From NCBI GenBank assembly GCA_964468655.1, contig CAYXUG010000014.1, forward strand, positions 1 through 35,279: 35,279 nucleotides of DNA, in the 5' to 3' direction. The translations under genes were made by a program, and so were the position numbers. This document shows positions 7,759-16,090 of the stretch, one piece after another; position 1 is the first letter of the stretch, and each line of letters begins with the position of its first letter. The stretch comes from CAYXUG01 sp964468655 (GTDB taxonomy: Bacteria > Fidelibacterota > Marinisomatia > Marinisomatales > CAYXUG01). The notes below the pieces were generated by a model, which was given only the letters and a program-made list of their open reading frames with translations, was not told the origin of the DNA and searched no databases.

Positions 7759-8616
7759 TTATGCATTTGCCAACGCTTCAGCACCACTAACAATTTCCAG
7801 AACTTCTTTTGTTATTGCCGCCTGACGTGCTTTATTAAATTCCAAGGTTAAATCGTGAATCAATTCACCTGCATTTTCCGTGGCATTATCCATGGCTACC
7901 ATTCTTGCTGCCTGTTCGCTGGCATAGGATTCCAACAGATATTTCCACATCTGGATGTTCAAGTGCCTCGGGATCAATGACCTGACAATCGCTTCCTCTG
8001 ATGGTTCATATAATTTTTCAGATGCAGACGATTCATCATTCTCATATTTCAACGGCAGCAAATTTTCTACTCTTGTTTCTTGAGTTGCCACATTTTTAAA
8101 CCAGTCGTACACAACTCTTATCTCATCTACATGCTTTCCCGTGAAATGCCTGATGATACCATGCCCGAACTTTATTGCGTGGTTAAAATTGAGATCGTTC
8201 CAGAATTCAGCATGAGATTCAATTATATTGTAATCTCTTTTATTAAAGTAATCTCTCCCTTTTCTACCTATGCAAAAGAGGTCAACATTTTCCCTCCCAA
8301 GATTGGTTGATTCCTGTTCAACAAGACGAATAATATTGTGATTGAATGAACCCGCCAATCCGCGGTCAGAAGTAACAACAAGGAATGCAACTCTACTGAC
8401 TTCCCTGATTTCCAGTAGTGGCAGCAGCGATCTGTCTATATTTGGAAGCAATGATTTGATCACTTCCTCCAGCCGGTCTTCATAAGGTCTCGCTTGTTCC
8501 ATCCGTTCCTGGGACCGCCGGAGTTTTGCAGCGGCAACCATTTTCATGGCGCGGGTCACCTGCTGAATATTTTTGACAGATTTTATTCTGTCTCTGATGT
8601 CCTTTAGATTCGCCAT
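7759..8616 (-). CDS. atpG: F1Fo ATP synthase gamma subunit
   Basis: Rotor shaft of F1, 285 aa. The N-terminal helix carries the signature RIKSVKNIQQVTRAMKMVAA (11-30), and the C-terminal helix the matching TLEFNKARQAAITKEVLEIV segment; these form the coiled coil inside the alpha3beta3 ring. The central part contains the VTSDRGLAGSFN motif (77-88). Its ATG directly abuts the atpA stop codon (8617-8619), so the two are translated from one message. No insertion of the photosynthetic (redox-regulated) type is seen. Confidence 0.97.
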   Translation of the reverse strand: MANLKDIRDRIKSVKNIQQVTRAMKMVAAAKLRRSQERMEQARPYEDRLEEVIKSLLPNIDRSLLPLLEIREVSRVAFLVVTSDRGLAGSFNHNIIRLVEQESTNLGRENVDLFCIGRKGRDYFNKRDYNIIESHAEFWNDLNFNHAIKFGHGIIRHFTGKHVDEIRVVYDWFKNVATQETRVENLLPLKYENDESSASEKLYEPSEEAIVRSLIPRHLNIQMWKYLLESYASEQAARMVAMDNATENAGELIHDLTLEFNKARQAAITKEVLEIVSGAEALANA

Positions 8617-10152
8617 TTATGCAGTTACCAAAAAACTCTTTTTAAAATCTTCAACAGCTTTTTTCAGCGATTCTTCCTCCTTGTCACCAAGGACACCTTT
8701 TTCTTTGATATCGATAAGGGTTTCGCTTGAATTGGTTTCCAGATAGGATATAAAGCCATCTTCAAATGTTTTTACTTTGTCAATATCAATATCATCAAAA
8801 TGTCCATTGAATCCTGCCCAAATCACGGCAACCTGTTTTTCCACATCCATGGGGATATATTGGTCCTGCTTGAGGATTTCAACCATGCGCTGCCCGCGGG
8901 TTAAAAGTTGTTGGGTGGATTTATCCAGATCTGATCCAAATTTCGCAAATGCTTCCATCTCTCTAAACTGTGCCAAATCGAGACGAAGCATCCCAGCTAC
9001 CTTTTTCATTCCTTTTATCTGAGCATTTCCACCCACACGGGAGACGGAAAGCCCCACATCAATCGCGGGCCTCACACCGGAGTTAAACAGGTTTGTCTCA
9101 AGGTAGATCTGTCCATCAGTAATGGAAATAACATTTGTCGGAATGTATGCTGAAACGTCCCCTTCCTGCGTTTCAATAATGGGAAGTGCTGTCAGAGAAC
9201 CACCACCCAATTCATCATTCAATTTACTCGCTCTTTCCAATAATCTGCTGTGAAGATAGAAAACATCGCCGGGATAGGCTTCCCTTCCGGGAGGACGTCT
9301 CAACAGCAATGACATCTGCCTGTAAGACCAGGCGTGTTTGGAGAGGTCATCATAAATGACAAGAGCGTGCTTTCCGTTGTCTCTAAAATATTCTCCCATT
9401 GAACATCCGGAATAAGGCGCAATATACTGCAACGGTGCTGGTTCAGAGGCATTTGCCGCTACAACGGTTGTATATTCCATAGCGCCGAAAGATTCCAATT
9501 GGGCTACCACTTGCGCAACTGTTGATGCTTTCTGCCCGATTGCCACATAAATACAATAAACGGGTGAATCTGTGTCGTGTGTATATTTTTGATTGATAAT
9601 TGTATCAATACCGATTGCTGTTTTCCCTGTTTGACGGTCCCCAATGATTAATTCTCTCTGTCCGCGTCCGATGGGAATCATGCTGTCAATGGATTTCAAC
9701 CCGGTCTGCAAAGGTTCCTTCACCGGTTGACGGGCAAGAACACCCAGCGCTTTTCTTTCTATAGGAAAGGAATCCTGTGAATTAATGGGACCTTTTCCAT
9801 CAATGGGGTGCCCTAAAGGATTCACAACTCTTCCCAGCAATGCCTCCCCAACAGGGACTTCCACAACCCTGCCGGTACGTTTAGCGATGTCACCTTCTTT
9901 TACATGACGGCTTTCTCCGAACAATACCATCCCGACATTATCATTTTCCAGATTCAATGCCATTCCAAAGATATCATTGGGCAACTCCACCAGTTCTGAA
10001 CTCATCACATTGTCCAGACCTCTTACTCTTGCGACGCCGTCTCCTACTTCGATGACTTCTCCCACTTCCGCTACATCAACGGTAACATCAAATTTTTCAA
10101 TCTCACTTTTTAATAAATCTCTGATGTTATTTTTACTTATTTCCATTTGCAT
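8617..10152 (-). CDS. atpA: F1Fo ATP synthase alpha subunit
   Basis: Non-catalytic nucleotide-binding F1 subunit, 511 aa. N-terminal beta-barrel (about 25-95), Walker A GDRQTGKT (171-178), VIYDDLSKHAWSYRQMSLLLRRPPGREA region containing the arginine finger neighbourhood, and the C-terminal helical domain. Two in-frame ATGs lie at 10150-10152 and 10144-10146; AGAGG about 7 bases before the first supports it. It starts 12 bases after the atpH stop. Confidence 0.98.
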   Translation of the reverse strand: MQMEISKNNIRDLLKSEIEKFDVTVDVAEVGEVIEVGDGVARVRGLDNVMSSELVELPNDIFGMALNLENDNVGMVLFGESRHVKEGDIAKRTGRVVEVPVGEALLGRVVNPLGHPIDGKGPINSQDSFPIERKALGVLARQPVKEPLQTGLKSIDSMIPIGRGQRELIIGDRQTGKTAIGIDTIINQKYTHDTDSPVYCIYVAIGQKASTVAQVVAQLESFGAMEYTTVVAANASEPAPLQYIAPYSGCSMGEYFRDNGKHALVIYDDLSKHAWSYRQMSLLLRRPPGREAYPGDVFYLHSRLLERASKLNDELGGGSLTALPIIETQEGDVSAYIPTNVISITDGQIYLETNLFNSGVRPAIDVGLSVSRVGGNAQIKGMKKVAGMLRLDLAQFREMEAFAKFGSDLDKSTQQLLTRGQRMVEILKQDQYIPMDVEKQVAVIWAGFNGHFDDIDIDKVKTFEDGFISYLETNSSETLIDIKEKGVLGDKEEESLKKAVEDFKKSFLVTA

Positions 10153-10164
10153 ATATAACCTCTG

Positions 10165-10704
10165 TTAATTTTGTATTAACTCTTTTTTCAATTTTCCCAA
10201 TCTTCCCTGCAGAGACCCGTCAATATAATAATTCCCCACTCTTAATCGAATACCGCCAACTATTTCCGGATCAGTCACAGCTTTAAAATCAACCTGTTTT
10301 TCAGTAACCTTCTCAAGCCTGTCTTTAATGGAATTAAATGCACTCTCTTCCAATTCATCAGCAGTTGTAGCAACAACTTTAATAAGTTCCAGCTCCTTCG
10401 CCCTGAGATCACTATAATATTTTATCACTTTCGGGAACAGTTGATAATCCCTGTTCCGGACAATGATCAGAAAAAACTCTGAAACCATGGGATTTAATCT
10501 ATCACTTAAAACTGTCTCCAATATTTCCTGTTTTTTCTCAGCAGAAATCCGCCGGGTGAAAAAGAATGATCTGAATGCAGGTTCTCTTTTTATCAAACCG
10601 TTGATGACGGTTAATGAAGATTCCACCAGATCAATTGCTTCACACTTTTTTGCGGCAGACATTAAAGCTGCTGCATAATTTTTTGATTTTTTATCAAGCT
10701 TCAT
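10165..10704 (-). CDS. atpH: F1Fo ATP synthase delta subunit (OSCP)
   Basis: Peripheral-stalk subunit joining F1 to the b subunits, 179 aa, normal length. The N-terminal six-helix domain covers about 1-105; the C-terminal domain contains the conserved stretch DPEIVGGIRLRVGNYYIDGS (145-164), diagnostic of the family. Its ATG (10702-10704) overlaps the end of atpF by 11 bases, indicating translational coupling. Confidence 0.95.
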   Translation of the reverse strand: MKLDKKSKNYAAALMSAAKKCEAIDLVESSLTVINGLIKREPAFRSFFFTRRISAEKKQEILETVLSDRLNPMVSEFFLIIVRNRDYQLFPKVIKYYSDLRAKELELIKVVATTADELEESAFNSIKDRLEKVTEKQVDFKAVTDPEIVGGIRLRVGNYYIDGSLQGRLGKLKKELIQN

Positions 10705-11287
10705 GAATGGGCTTTATCTCCTTTAAAGATTCTTCAACAAGTAACCGATTATCTTCTGTACTCAAGTTTCTCCTCAGAAGTTTTTCTGCTGCCATTAGAG
10801 ATAATTCAACTACCTCAGATTTAATGCTGGAAATTGCTTTATCCTTTTCCAGATCAATCCGCTTCTTAGCATCTTCAACAATTGAATTTGCTTTCTCATT
10901 CGCTTTTGCCATCATTTCATCATTCATTTTGGTGGATGCTGCCTTTCCTTCCGAAATAATTGTCTGTGATTCAGCTCTTGCCTTGGCAACAATTTTTTCA
11001 GACTCGGCTTGCACCCGTTCCAGTTCGTGCTGCGCCTTTTCAGCATCTTCCAGGGATTTTTTAATCCTGTCCTCTCTGTTTTGAAGAGCTGACACCAGCG
11101 GTTTCCATACAAATTTCGCCAATAAACCCAACAGCACAAGAAAGGTGATGATTGTCCAGATAAACAACCCTGGATCAATCTTAACCAGCGGATTGACTCC
11201 ACCGGCTCCCTCCTCAGAAGCAAGGAGAATATTAGATGCTCCCATACTAAGAATGGCAATTAATCTCGGTATCATTTTGTTTCTCAT
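10694..11287 (-). CDS. atpF: F1Fo ATP synthase b subunit
   Basis: Peripheral-stalk membrane subunit, 197 aa. A hydrophobic N-terminal stretch (about 6-24, ending LLASEE) looks like a signal peptide or extra hydrophobic leader ahead of the true membrane anchor FIWTIITFLVLLGLLAKFVW (43-62). The rest is a long charged coiled coil (about 65-190) rich in Glu/Lys/Ala. This is longer than the 156-aa E. coli b, owing to the leader and tail. ATG at 11285-11287 has AGAGGA upstream. The last 11 bases overlap atpH. Only one b-type gene is present, so a b homodimer is expected. Confidence 0.95.
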   Translation of the reverse strand: MRNKMIPRLIAILSMGASNILLASEEGAGGVNPLVKIDPGLFIWTIITFLVLLGLLAKFVWKPLVSALQNREDRIKKSLEDAEKAQHELERVQAESEKIVAKARAESQTIISEGKAASTKMNDEMMAKANEKANSIVEDAKKRIDLEKDKAISSIKSEVVELSLMAAEKLLRRNLSTEDNRLLVEESLKEIKPIHEA

Positions 11288-11351
11288 TGATTATTCCTCT
11301 TTTTCAGATGATGAAACGTTTGAATAGTGTTTTTAATCAAAATACTTTCAC

Positions 11352-11657
11352 TTACTTCATCAGGACAATGAGCAGACAGAATACTTCACCAAGAATGGCA
11401 ACTCCCTCAAGTAAAAATAGAGGCAGGTTTACCGCTGCGGTGATTTGAGAAACGGCCTCAGGTTGTCGTGCAATGCCTTCAGCGGCAGCAGCGGCTAAAC
11501 GACCGATACCGAGGCCTGCGCCAATCACTACCATTCCCAGTCCCAATGCTGCGCCAAAATAATGAAGTGTGGATGCACCTCCTTCAGCTGCCATGACTGG
11601 AGAAGCCATTCCCAGGGTAAAAAATAGAATTAAACTGAAAATCAATGAATGTCTCAC
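11352..11657 (-). CDS. atpE: F1Fo ATP synthase c subunit (proteolipid)
   Basis: Rotor-ring subunit, 101 aa, with an N-terminal signal-like segment (about 1-24, ending VMAAEGG) before two membrane helices. Helix 1 has GAGLGIG (46-52), the polar loop is RQP (64-66), and the ion-binding carboxylate is Glu84 in LLEG, 18 residues after the loop proline as in E. coli Asp61. The residues around it (Gly85 in place of Ser, Ile51 where sodium enzymes have Gln) argue for proton rather than sodium coupling. Helix 2 carries a second acid, Glu91, two turns further on, where relatives I know have a hydrophobic residue. The start codon is GTG (11655-11657) with a very strong AAGGAGG, as expected for a subunit needed in many copies. 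Confidence 0.95.
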   Translation of the reverse strand: MRHSLIFSLILFFTLGMASPVMAAEGGASTLHYFGAALGLGMVVIGAGLGIGRLAAAAAEGIARQPEAVSQITAAVNLPLFLLEGVAILGEVFCLLIVLMK

Positions 11658-11693
11658 TGTTTATTCCTCCTTATGTGATTTCATTTACGATTA

Positions 11694-12560
11694 TTAGTGA
11701 TGCGGATGGATAGCCATCCCGATAAATATTGAAGTTAAAAGTGTAAAAACATACGCCTGAATCAGAGACACGATTATTTCTAAAACATAGATTCCCGCAC
11801 TTAACGGTACGGATACCACTGCGCCAATTGCCACGCCGGTGGCAGGATTAAACATATCTCCGAAAACAAAAATAAATGACATTATCGAAAGTATGGCAAT
11901 ATGGCCTCCGGTCATATTTGCTGCAAGCCGCATTGTAAGGGCAAACGGTTTCACAAACATGGCAATAATTTCAATGGGTATAAGAAGAATATAGACTGGG
12001 AGTGGCTGACCGGGAGGCGCCAGATTTTTCCAGTATCCCATAAATCCATGTTTAATGCTCCCGGCTATGATAATACTGAAAAAGGTTATGGCTGCCAGTC
12101 CTGCTGTTACATTGAAATTACCTGTTGCAGTGGACCCTCCGGGGATTTTGTCAAACAATGGAATAAGTCCGAGAAAGTTGGAGGTCAGAATAAAAAAGAA
12201 AAATGTAAAAATGACCGGCGACCAGAAATTAGCAAATTCTTTTCCCACATTTGGAATCACCACCTGATTTCTCAACATTTCCACAACTGTTTCTATGGCA
12301 TTTCCAATTCCGGTGGGAACAGGATATTTTTCTCTGCGATGGCGGGACGTCGCCAGGTAAGTGAGTGTAAAAATAACTCCGGCTGTAATCCATAGCATAA
12401 TAACATGCTTTGTGAGCGAAAAATCAATAACACCAATTTTTGGCAATACAATCAACGGATCGCTATTTGCAACATGATGAATTATGGTTTGGCTTATCTC
12501 GTCAAGAATTCCGCCGGTGCTTTCGCCATGTGCAGTTTGTGCGCTCAAATTATTTTCCAT
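11694..12560 (-). CDS. atpB: F1Fo ATP synthase a subunit
   Basis: Membrane stator subunit that forms the proton half-channels. The essential arginine is in ALTMRLAANMTGGH (Arg212 counting from an upstream TTG, 211 from the ATG used here), and the motif KPFALTMRLAANM is diagnostic. Five to six hydrophobic helices are visible, with a longer soluble N terminus (about 1-50) than in E. coli. The frame can begin at TTG 12561-12563 or ATG 12558-12560; I prefer ATG. The start lies inside the end of the upstream AtpI-like gene (11-base overlap), so the two are coupled. It precedes atpE by 36 bases. A 164-aa plus-strand frame at 11901-12395 is only its shadow. Confidence 0.95.
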   Translation of the reverse strand: MENNLSAQTAHGESTGGILDEISQTIIHHVANSDPLIVLPKIGVIDFSLTKHVIMLWITAGVIFTLTYLATSRHRREKYPVPTGIGNAIETVVEMLRNQVVIPNVGKEFANFWSPVIFTFFFFILTSNFLGLIPLFDKIPGGSTATGNFNVTAGLAAITFFSIIIAGSIKHGFMGYWKNLAPPGQPLPVYILLIPIEIIAMFVKPFALTMRLAANMTGGHIAILSIMSFIFVFGDMFNPATGVAIGAVVSVPLSAGIYVLEIIVSLIQAYVFTLLTSIFIGMAIHPHH

Positions 12561-12930
12561 CAATTTTCTTTAAAAATAAACCACGAAAATAAAAAGCTTC
12601 TCCCACAAACAGAAACACAAAAATCAAAAAAAATGAAGAAATAAACGGAGTAAATATAATATCCACTTTTTGGGTAAGAAATACGATGATGACAGCATAC
12701 AATAATAGTCGAATTGTAAAAGCAGTTGTGCTTGCTCTCATAAGGTTCTCCGGGGATTTTTCACTCATTTTTCTTACCAGAAAAAAAGTACTCAAATTCA
12801 CAATCAATGGAATCGCCGTACCCAATATCACTGACATAATAACTTTCAGTTCTTCCTCAAAATACCAAGTTCCAAAGATAATGAGAGTAACAGCAACAGC
12901 AATTAATAGTAAATAATTTTTCAGTTTCAT
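12550..12930 (-). CDS. AtpI-like membrane protein of the ATP synthase cluster
   Basis: 126 aa with four predicted membrane helices (about 5-22, 30-50, 70-88 and 92-115) and a short basic tail. Size, four-helix topology and position between atpZ and atpB match the small AtpI/ATP-synthase-I proteins that in other bacteria help assemble the c ring. The sequence itself is too hydrophobic and diverged to name without a profile search. Its ATGA start overlaps the atpZ stop by 4 bases, and its 3' end overlaps atpB. Confidence 0.75.
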   Translation of the reverse strand: MKLKNYLLLIAVAVTLIIFGTWYFEEELKVIMSVILGTAIPLIVNLSTFFLVRKMSEKSPENLMRASTTAFTIRLLLYAVIIVFLTQKVDIIFTPFISSFFLIFVFLFVGEAFYFRGLFLKKIDGK

Positions 12931-13172
12931 CTATTCAGACTCACTTTCGCCACACCGTAAAGACCTATTACGACACCAAGCAGTATTCCTGACAGCAGAA
13001 GCCATGGCTTTGTGTCAAACAACCTGTCCAAAAAATATCCCAGCAATGATAATCCTATAACGGCTCCTACCAATGTATAAGAAGCTGCCATGTAAGGTCC
13101 TGCTTGTTTCATGATATTGGAAAACTGTTCAAAAACAGACGTAATTAAGGATTTATTATTATCAGTTTCCAT
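12927..13172 (-). CDS. atpZ: AtpZ/AtpQ-like small membrane protein (ATPase gene1 family)
   Basis: 81 aa. A short soluble N terminus is followed by two helices, about 28-48 (AASYTLVGAVIGLSLLGYFL) and 57-77, joined by a DRLFDTKPW turn. The G-x-x-x-G-Y-x-x-D-x-x-x-x-T-x-P-W pattern is typical of the F0F1 'gene1'/AtpZ family found at the head of atp operons, where it is thought to work with AtpI in ion transport or assembly. It overlaps the next gene by 4 bases and begins 50 bases after the bactofilin stop, leaving little room for a separate atp promoter. No clear Shine-Dalgarno. Confidence 0.85.
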   Translation of the reverse strand: METDNNKSLITSVFEQFSNIMKQAGPYMAASYTLVGAVIGLSLLGYFLDRLFDTKPWLLLSGILLGVVIGLYGVAKVSLNR

Positions 13173-13222
13173 GATGTGGAATTATGCAGATCAAGCAATC
13201 TTCAATTTATTTCATTTGCAGA

Positions 13223-13600
13223 TTATATTTCCACATTCTCTTCCGTGGAATCTTTTTCGCTGTGGAATGAAGCAAGATCACATTTCCCTTCGAATTTAGC
13301 GCCCTCTTCGATAACTATTTGATGGTACACCAAATCCCCCTTCAATGCTGCTGTGCTGCGGAGTACAATCTTACCTGATGTAGTCAAATTGCCTTCAATC
13401 CTTCCACTGAGATAAGCATCAGATGAAATGACATTCCCAAATATTTGAGCGGACTTTGTTACCCTCAATGGTCCGTTGGTTGTTACATTCCCATATACGG
13501 TGCCTGATATAATGGCTCCACCCTTCATGGTAAGGTCGCCATTGACCACTGCCTCAGGCCCAATCATTGTTTCTACTTGGTTAAAATTGTTATTCGACAT
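13223..13600 (-). CDS. Bactofilin (polymer-forming cytoskeletal protein)
   Basis: 125 aa from the preferred ATG at 13598-13600 (a longer frame reaches back to 13648 but adds residues read through the upstream peptidase gene). The core is a right-handed beta-helix with repeated short strands: TMIGPEAVVNGDLTMKGG, GAIISGTVYGNVTT, SAQIFGNVISSDAYLSG, RIEGNLTTSGKIVL and so on. It has a short N-terminal leader and an acidic tail. Bactofilins self-assemble into filaments at the inner membrane without nucleotide and localise cell-wall enzymes. The start overlaps the 3' end of the M23 peptidase gene by 11 bases, a pairing known from shape-determining bactofilin/LytM systems; a GTGGA stretch precedes the ATG. 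Confidence 0.92.
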   Translation of the reverse strand: MSNNNFNQVETMIGPEAVVNGDLTMKGGAIISGTVYGNVTTNGPLRVTKSAQIFGNVISSDAYLSGRIEGNLTTSGKIVLRSTAALKGDLVYHQIVIEEGAKFEGKCDLASFHSEKDSTEENVEI

Positions 13601-14369
13601 GATCGTCCACAGATGAAAATGTGTTCCTGTACTCCACGATATATTCAATTGGATTTACCGGTTGACCATCATTCCAAATTTCAAAATGAAGGTGTGGCCC
13701 TGTTGTTTTTCCTGTATTCCCAAGCAATGCAATTAAATTTCCCCTTTCAACTATCTGACCTCTCTCAATCAAATTCCGCATGTTGTGACCATAAAATGTA
13801 AAATAGTCATTCCCGTGAAAAATAATTATGTAATTACCAAAATAATTCGTCCATCCCGAAAATACAACCTGCCCATATGCGGCGGAATGAATCCCGGAAC
13901 CTTCCGGACCTGCAACATCAATCCCGAAATGATCTTCTTCATAACGATCCAAATCCTGTTGAAAACCTCTTGTGACAAATCCCGAAAACGGGGTATATGA
14001 AGGCACATTACTAAAATAGGATACTCCCATTTCTTCAAATTCGGCAGAAACTGTATCATTACTATCCTCAAACTTGTCAACATCAATCCCCAATGCCTGC
14101 TGAAAATAATTATTCATTTCTCTCATGTTTTTTAAATCGTTAAGCAAAGAAGCTATTTTCATCCTTTCATTAATTAATTGTTCGTGTTCACCGGATATTT
14201 TTTCAAAAGAATGGTATTTTGGAATTATATAAATGTAAAATCCAATACTCGAAACAATGAGCACAATGACCATCACCACAATTGACTTGAACAGGTTTTT
14301 ACTGATTGAAAATGTTTTTGGATGATCATCTCCCTCGGTCATTACCACAACGGAGTACTTTTTATCCAT
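13590..14369 (-). CDS. Membrane-anchored M23 (LytM) peptidoglycan endopeptidase
   Basis: 259 aa. A short cytoplasmic N terminus (1-27), one membrane helix (about 28-50), a coiled-coil stretch (about 53-92) and a C-terminal LytM domain (about 125-245). The zinc ligands are intact: His147 and Asp151 (HFGID) and His228 in the HLH motif (226-228), with His195 (YGHN) as the further active-site His, so it should be active, not a degenerate scaffold. Such enzymes cut peptide cross-links in the periplasm. It begins 2 bases after parB and overlaps bactofilin, implying that the bactofilin positions this enzyme for cell shape or width control (inference from known bactofilin-M23 pairs). Confidence 0.93.
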   Translation of the reverse strand: MDKKYSVVVMTEGDDHPKTFSISKNLFKSIVVMVIVLIVSSIGFYIYIIPKYHSFEKISGEHEQLINERMKIASLLNDLKNMREMNNYFQQALGIDVDKFEDSNDTVSAEFEEMGVSYFSNVPSYTPFSGFVTRGFQQDLDRYEEDHFGIDVAGPEGSGIHSAAYGQVVFSGWTNYFGNYIIIFHGNDYFTFYGHNMRNLIERGQIVERGNLIALLGNTGKTTGPHLHFEIWNDGQPVNPIEYIVEYRNTFSSVDDHVE

Positions 14370-14371
14370 CT

Positions 14372-15241
14372 CTATTCTGTCTCCCCAAATAAATCAATCA
14401 ACCTGTCAAGATCATCATTGGAATAATATTTAATTTCGATGACGCCGCCTTTTTTTCCCTGCGGTTTAATGGTAACATTTGTACCTAATACTGAAACAAG
14501 ATCATTTTCAATTTTCACCAGAGCCGGTGTTTTGATACCTCTCTTCTTTTTCCGCTGTTTATCAGGTTTTTGTGTATCATTTAGTCCAGAAACCAACTCT
14601 TCGGCCATTCTTACGCTCAATCCTTTATTGGTTATTTTTTTCCATACAACGATAATTTGTTTTGTATTGCTGAGACCTAATAAAGCTCTTCCATGTCCCG
14701 CAGAAATTTCGTCCTTCCTCAGACTTTGCTTGACTTCCGGTGGCAACCTCAACAACCGTAGAGTATTTGAAACTGCTACCCTGCTCTTCCCCATCCCCTT
14801 TGCAATGGCGGAATGGGATAGTCCGTGTTTTCCACTTAAAATAGCATAGGCCTCTGCTTCTTCTATGGCATTCAGATTTTCACGCTGAATATTTTCAATG
14901 AGCGCATAAACCATCATATCCGCATCATCTTCAACCTCAAGCACATGAACAGGAACCGTATCCATTGATACCAATTGAGCAGCCCTCCACCGTCGTTCAC
15001 CGGCAATCAGTTCATAGGTGCCATCCTTTTCTCTGACCGTTATGGGTTGAATAATTCCCTTCTCCCGGATGGAATTTGCCAGTTCCTCTAAACTCTTTTT
15101 ATCAAATGACTGCCGCGGCTGATGCGGATTTGGAAAAATTAAATCTACAGCTACTTCAAATATTGATTCTGAAGCTGCCCTTTCATCAGGTTTTTCCCGT
15201 ATAAGAGCGCTGAGTCCTTTTCCGAGCCGTTTAGCTGTCAT
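14372..15241 (-). CDS. parB: Chromosome partitioning protein ParB
   Basis: 289 aa. The N-terminal ParA-contact motif KRLGKGLSALI (4-14) is classic. The ParB/CTPase domain (about 28-125) includes GERRWRA (81-87) and ENIQREN (116-122), which bind CTP in the family. A helix-turn-helix at about 142-165 reads parS, a basic linker spans 222-236, and the C-terminal dimerisation domain is about 240-289. It loads onto parS as a sliding clamp and recruits ParA/SMC. The ATG overlaps the parA stop by 11 bases, with AGGAGA 10 bases upstream. No parS (TGTTTCACGTGAAACA-like) was spotted in this window. Confidence 0.96.
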   Translation of the reverse strand: MTAKRLGKGLSALIREKPDERAASESIFEVAVDLIFPNPHQPRQSFDKKSLEELANSIREKGIIQPITVREKDGTYELIAGERRWRAAQLVSMDTVPVHVLEVEDDADMMVYALIENIQRENLNAIEEAEAYAILSGKHGLSHSAIAKGMGKSRVAVSNTLRLLRLPPEVKQSLRKDEISAGHGRALLGLSNTKQIIVVWKKITNKGLSVRMAEELVSGLNDTQKPDKQRKKKRGIKTPALVKIENDLVSVLGTNVTIKPQGKKGGVIEIKYYSNDDLDRLIDLFGETE

Positions 15242-15995
15242 TGGCTAAAATCTCCTGAACAAGATCCATATAGTCTTCAGCGCCGGGTGAGTTTGCGTTG
15301 TAAAGCAATATTGGTTTTCCAAAACTTGGGGCTTCGCCTAATCTGACATTTCTACGGATGATTGTCTTAAATGTATTTTCATTAAAATAATCTCGAACTT
15401 CACTTTCCACCTGTTTCGAAAGATTCAAGCGGCTGTCGAACATGGTGATTAAAACGCCTTCAATATCCAGATTTTTATTCAAATGCCTCTGGACAAGACG
15501 GATTGTCTGGAGCAACTGGCTCAATCCTTCCATGGCGTAATATTCGCATTGAATGGGAATGAGCACAGAATTAGCAAATGAAAAAGCATTCAGAGTTAAC
15601 AACCCCAATGAAGGCGGACAATCGATTAGAATATAATCATAATTTTTCAAAACAGGTTTTATCATTTCCCGCAACCGGAATTCTCTTGCTATGATTCCTA
15701 CAAGTTCAATTTCTGCTCCCACAAGGTCATGTGTACTTGTGATAACATCTAGACATTCCAACTTTGTTTTTTTGATTGTTTCATGAACATCAGCTTCATT
15801 AATTAAAAGATCATAAATATTCAATGAATTGGATTCAATTAAATCGCTGACACCGGTAGTCGCATTGGATTGAGGGTCCAAATCCACAAGAAGAGTTTTC
15901 CTCTCCGAAACTGCAAAACCGGCTGCAAGATTGACTGAGGTTGTTGTTTTTCCAACCCCTCCTTTTTGATTCGCAAATGCTATAACTTTAGTCAT
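15231..15995 (-). CDS. parA: Chromosome partitioning ATPase ParA (Soj)
   Basis: 254 aa from ATG 15993-15995; the frame also has a TTG four codons upstream (16005-16007), but ATG matches the family start. Deviant Walker A QKGGVGKTT with signature Lys11 and Lys16, VDLDPQ (Walker A'), and LIDCPPSLGLLT (Walker B) are intact. There is no N-terminal DNA-binding domain, so it is a chromosomal type Ia-like Soj and not a plasmid ParA. It drives ParB-parS segregation by ATP-dependent nucleoid binding. It heads the minus-strand par-shape-atp block and is divergent from the 16162 gene across a 166-base region. Confidence 0.96.
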   Translation of the reverse strand: MTKVIAFANQKGGVGKTTTSVNLAAGFAVSERKTLLVDLDPQSNATTGVSDLIESNSLNIYDLLINEADVHETIKKTKLECLDVITSTHDLVGAEIELVGIIAREFRLREMIKPVLKNYDYILIDCPPSLGLLTLNAFSFANSVLIPIQCEYYAMEGLSQLLQTIRLVQRHLNKNLDIEGVLITMFDSRLNLSKQVESEVRDYFNENTFKTIIRRNVRLGEAPSFGKPILLYNANSPGAEDYMDLVQEILANDS

Positions 15996-16077
15996 GTAAT
16001 ATTTCAAAAATGTGAATCGTTAAATTTACAGGTGACCCTATGTATAAACAAGAATAATTCAACTTATTACACCCAAT

Positions 16078-16090
16078 TTCTCGACGAGAA
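16078..16090. promoter_or_regulatory. 13-bp perfect palindrome in the parA / 16162 divergent promoter region
   Basis: TTCTCG-A-CGAGAA is a perfect palindrome, flanked by CACC (16070-16073) and GGTG (16093-16096), which extend the symmetry imperfectly. It lies 87 bases upstream of parA's ATG and 71 bases upstream of the ACT-like gene, a usual place for an operator. The regulator is unknown and the function is inferred from position only. Confidence 0.35.

Noticed and set aside
11901..12395. 164-aa plus-strand frame over atpB
   Set aside because: It lies wholly antisense to a well-supported subunit gene and its translation is rich in Cys/Lys/Asn without domain structure; a shadow frame.
13601..13648. 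Longer bactofilin beginning at 13648
   Set aside because: The extra 16 residues are read out of the M23 coding sequence and do not resemble a bactofilin leader; ATG 13598-13600 gives the typical family start.
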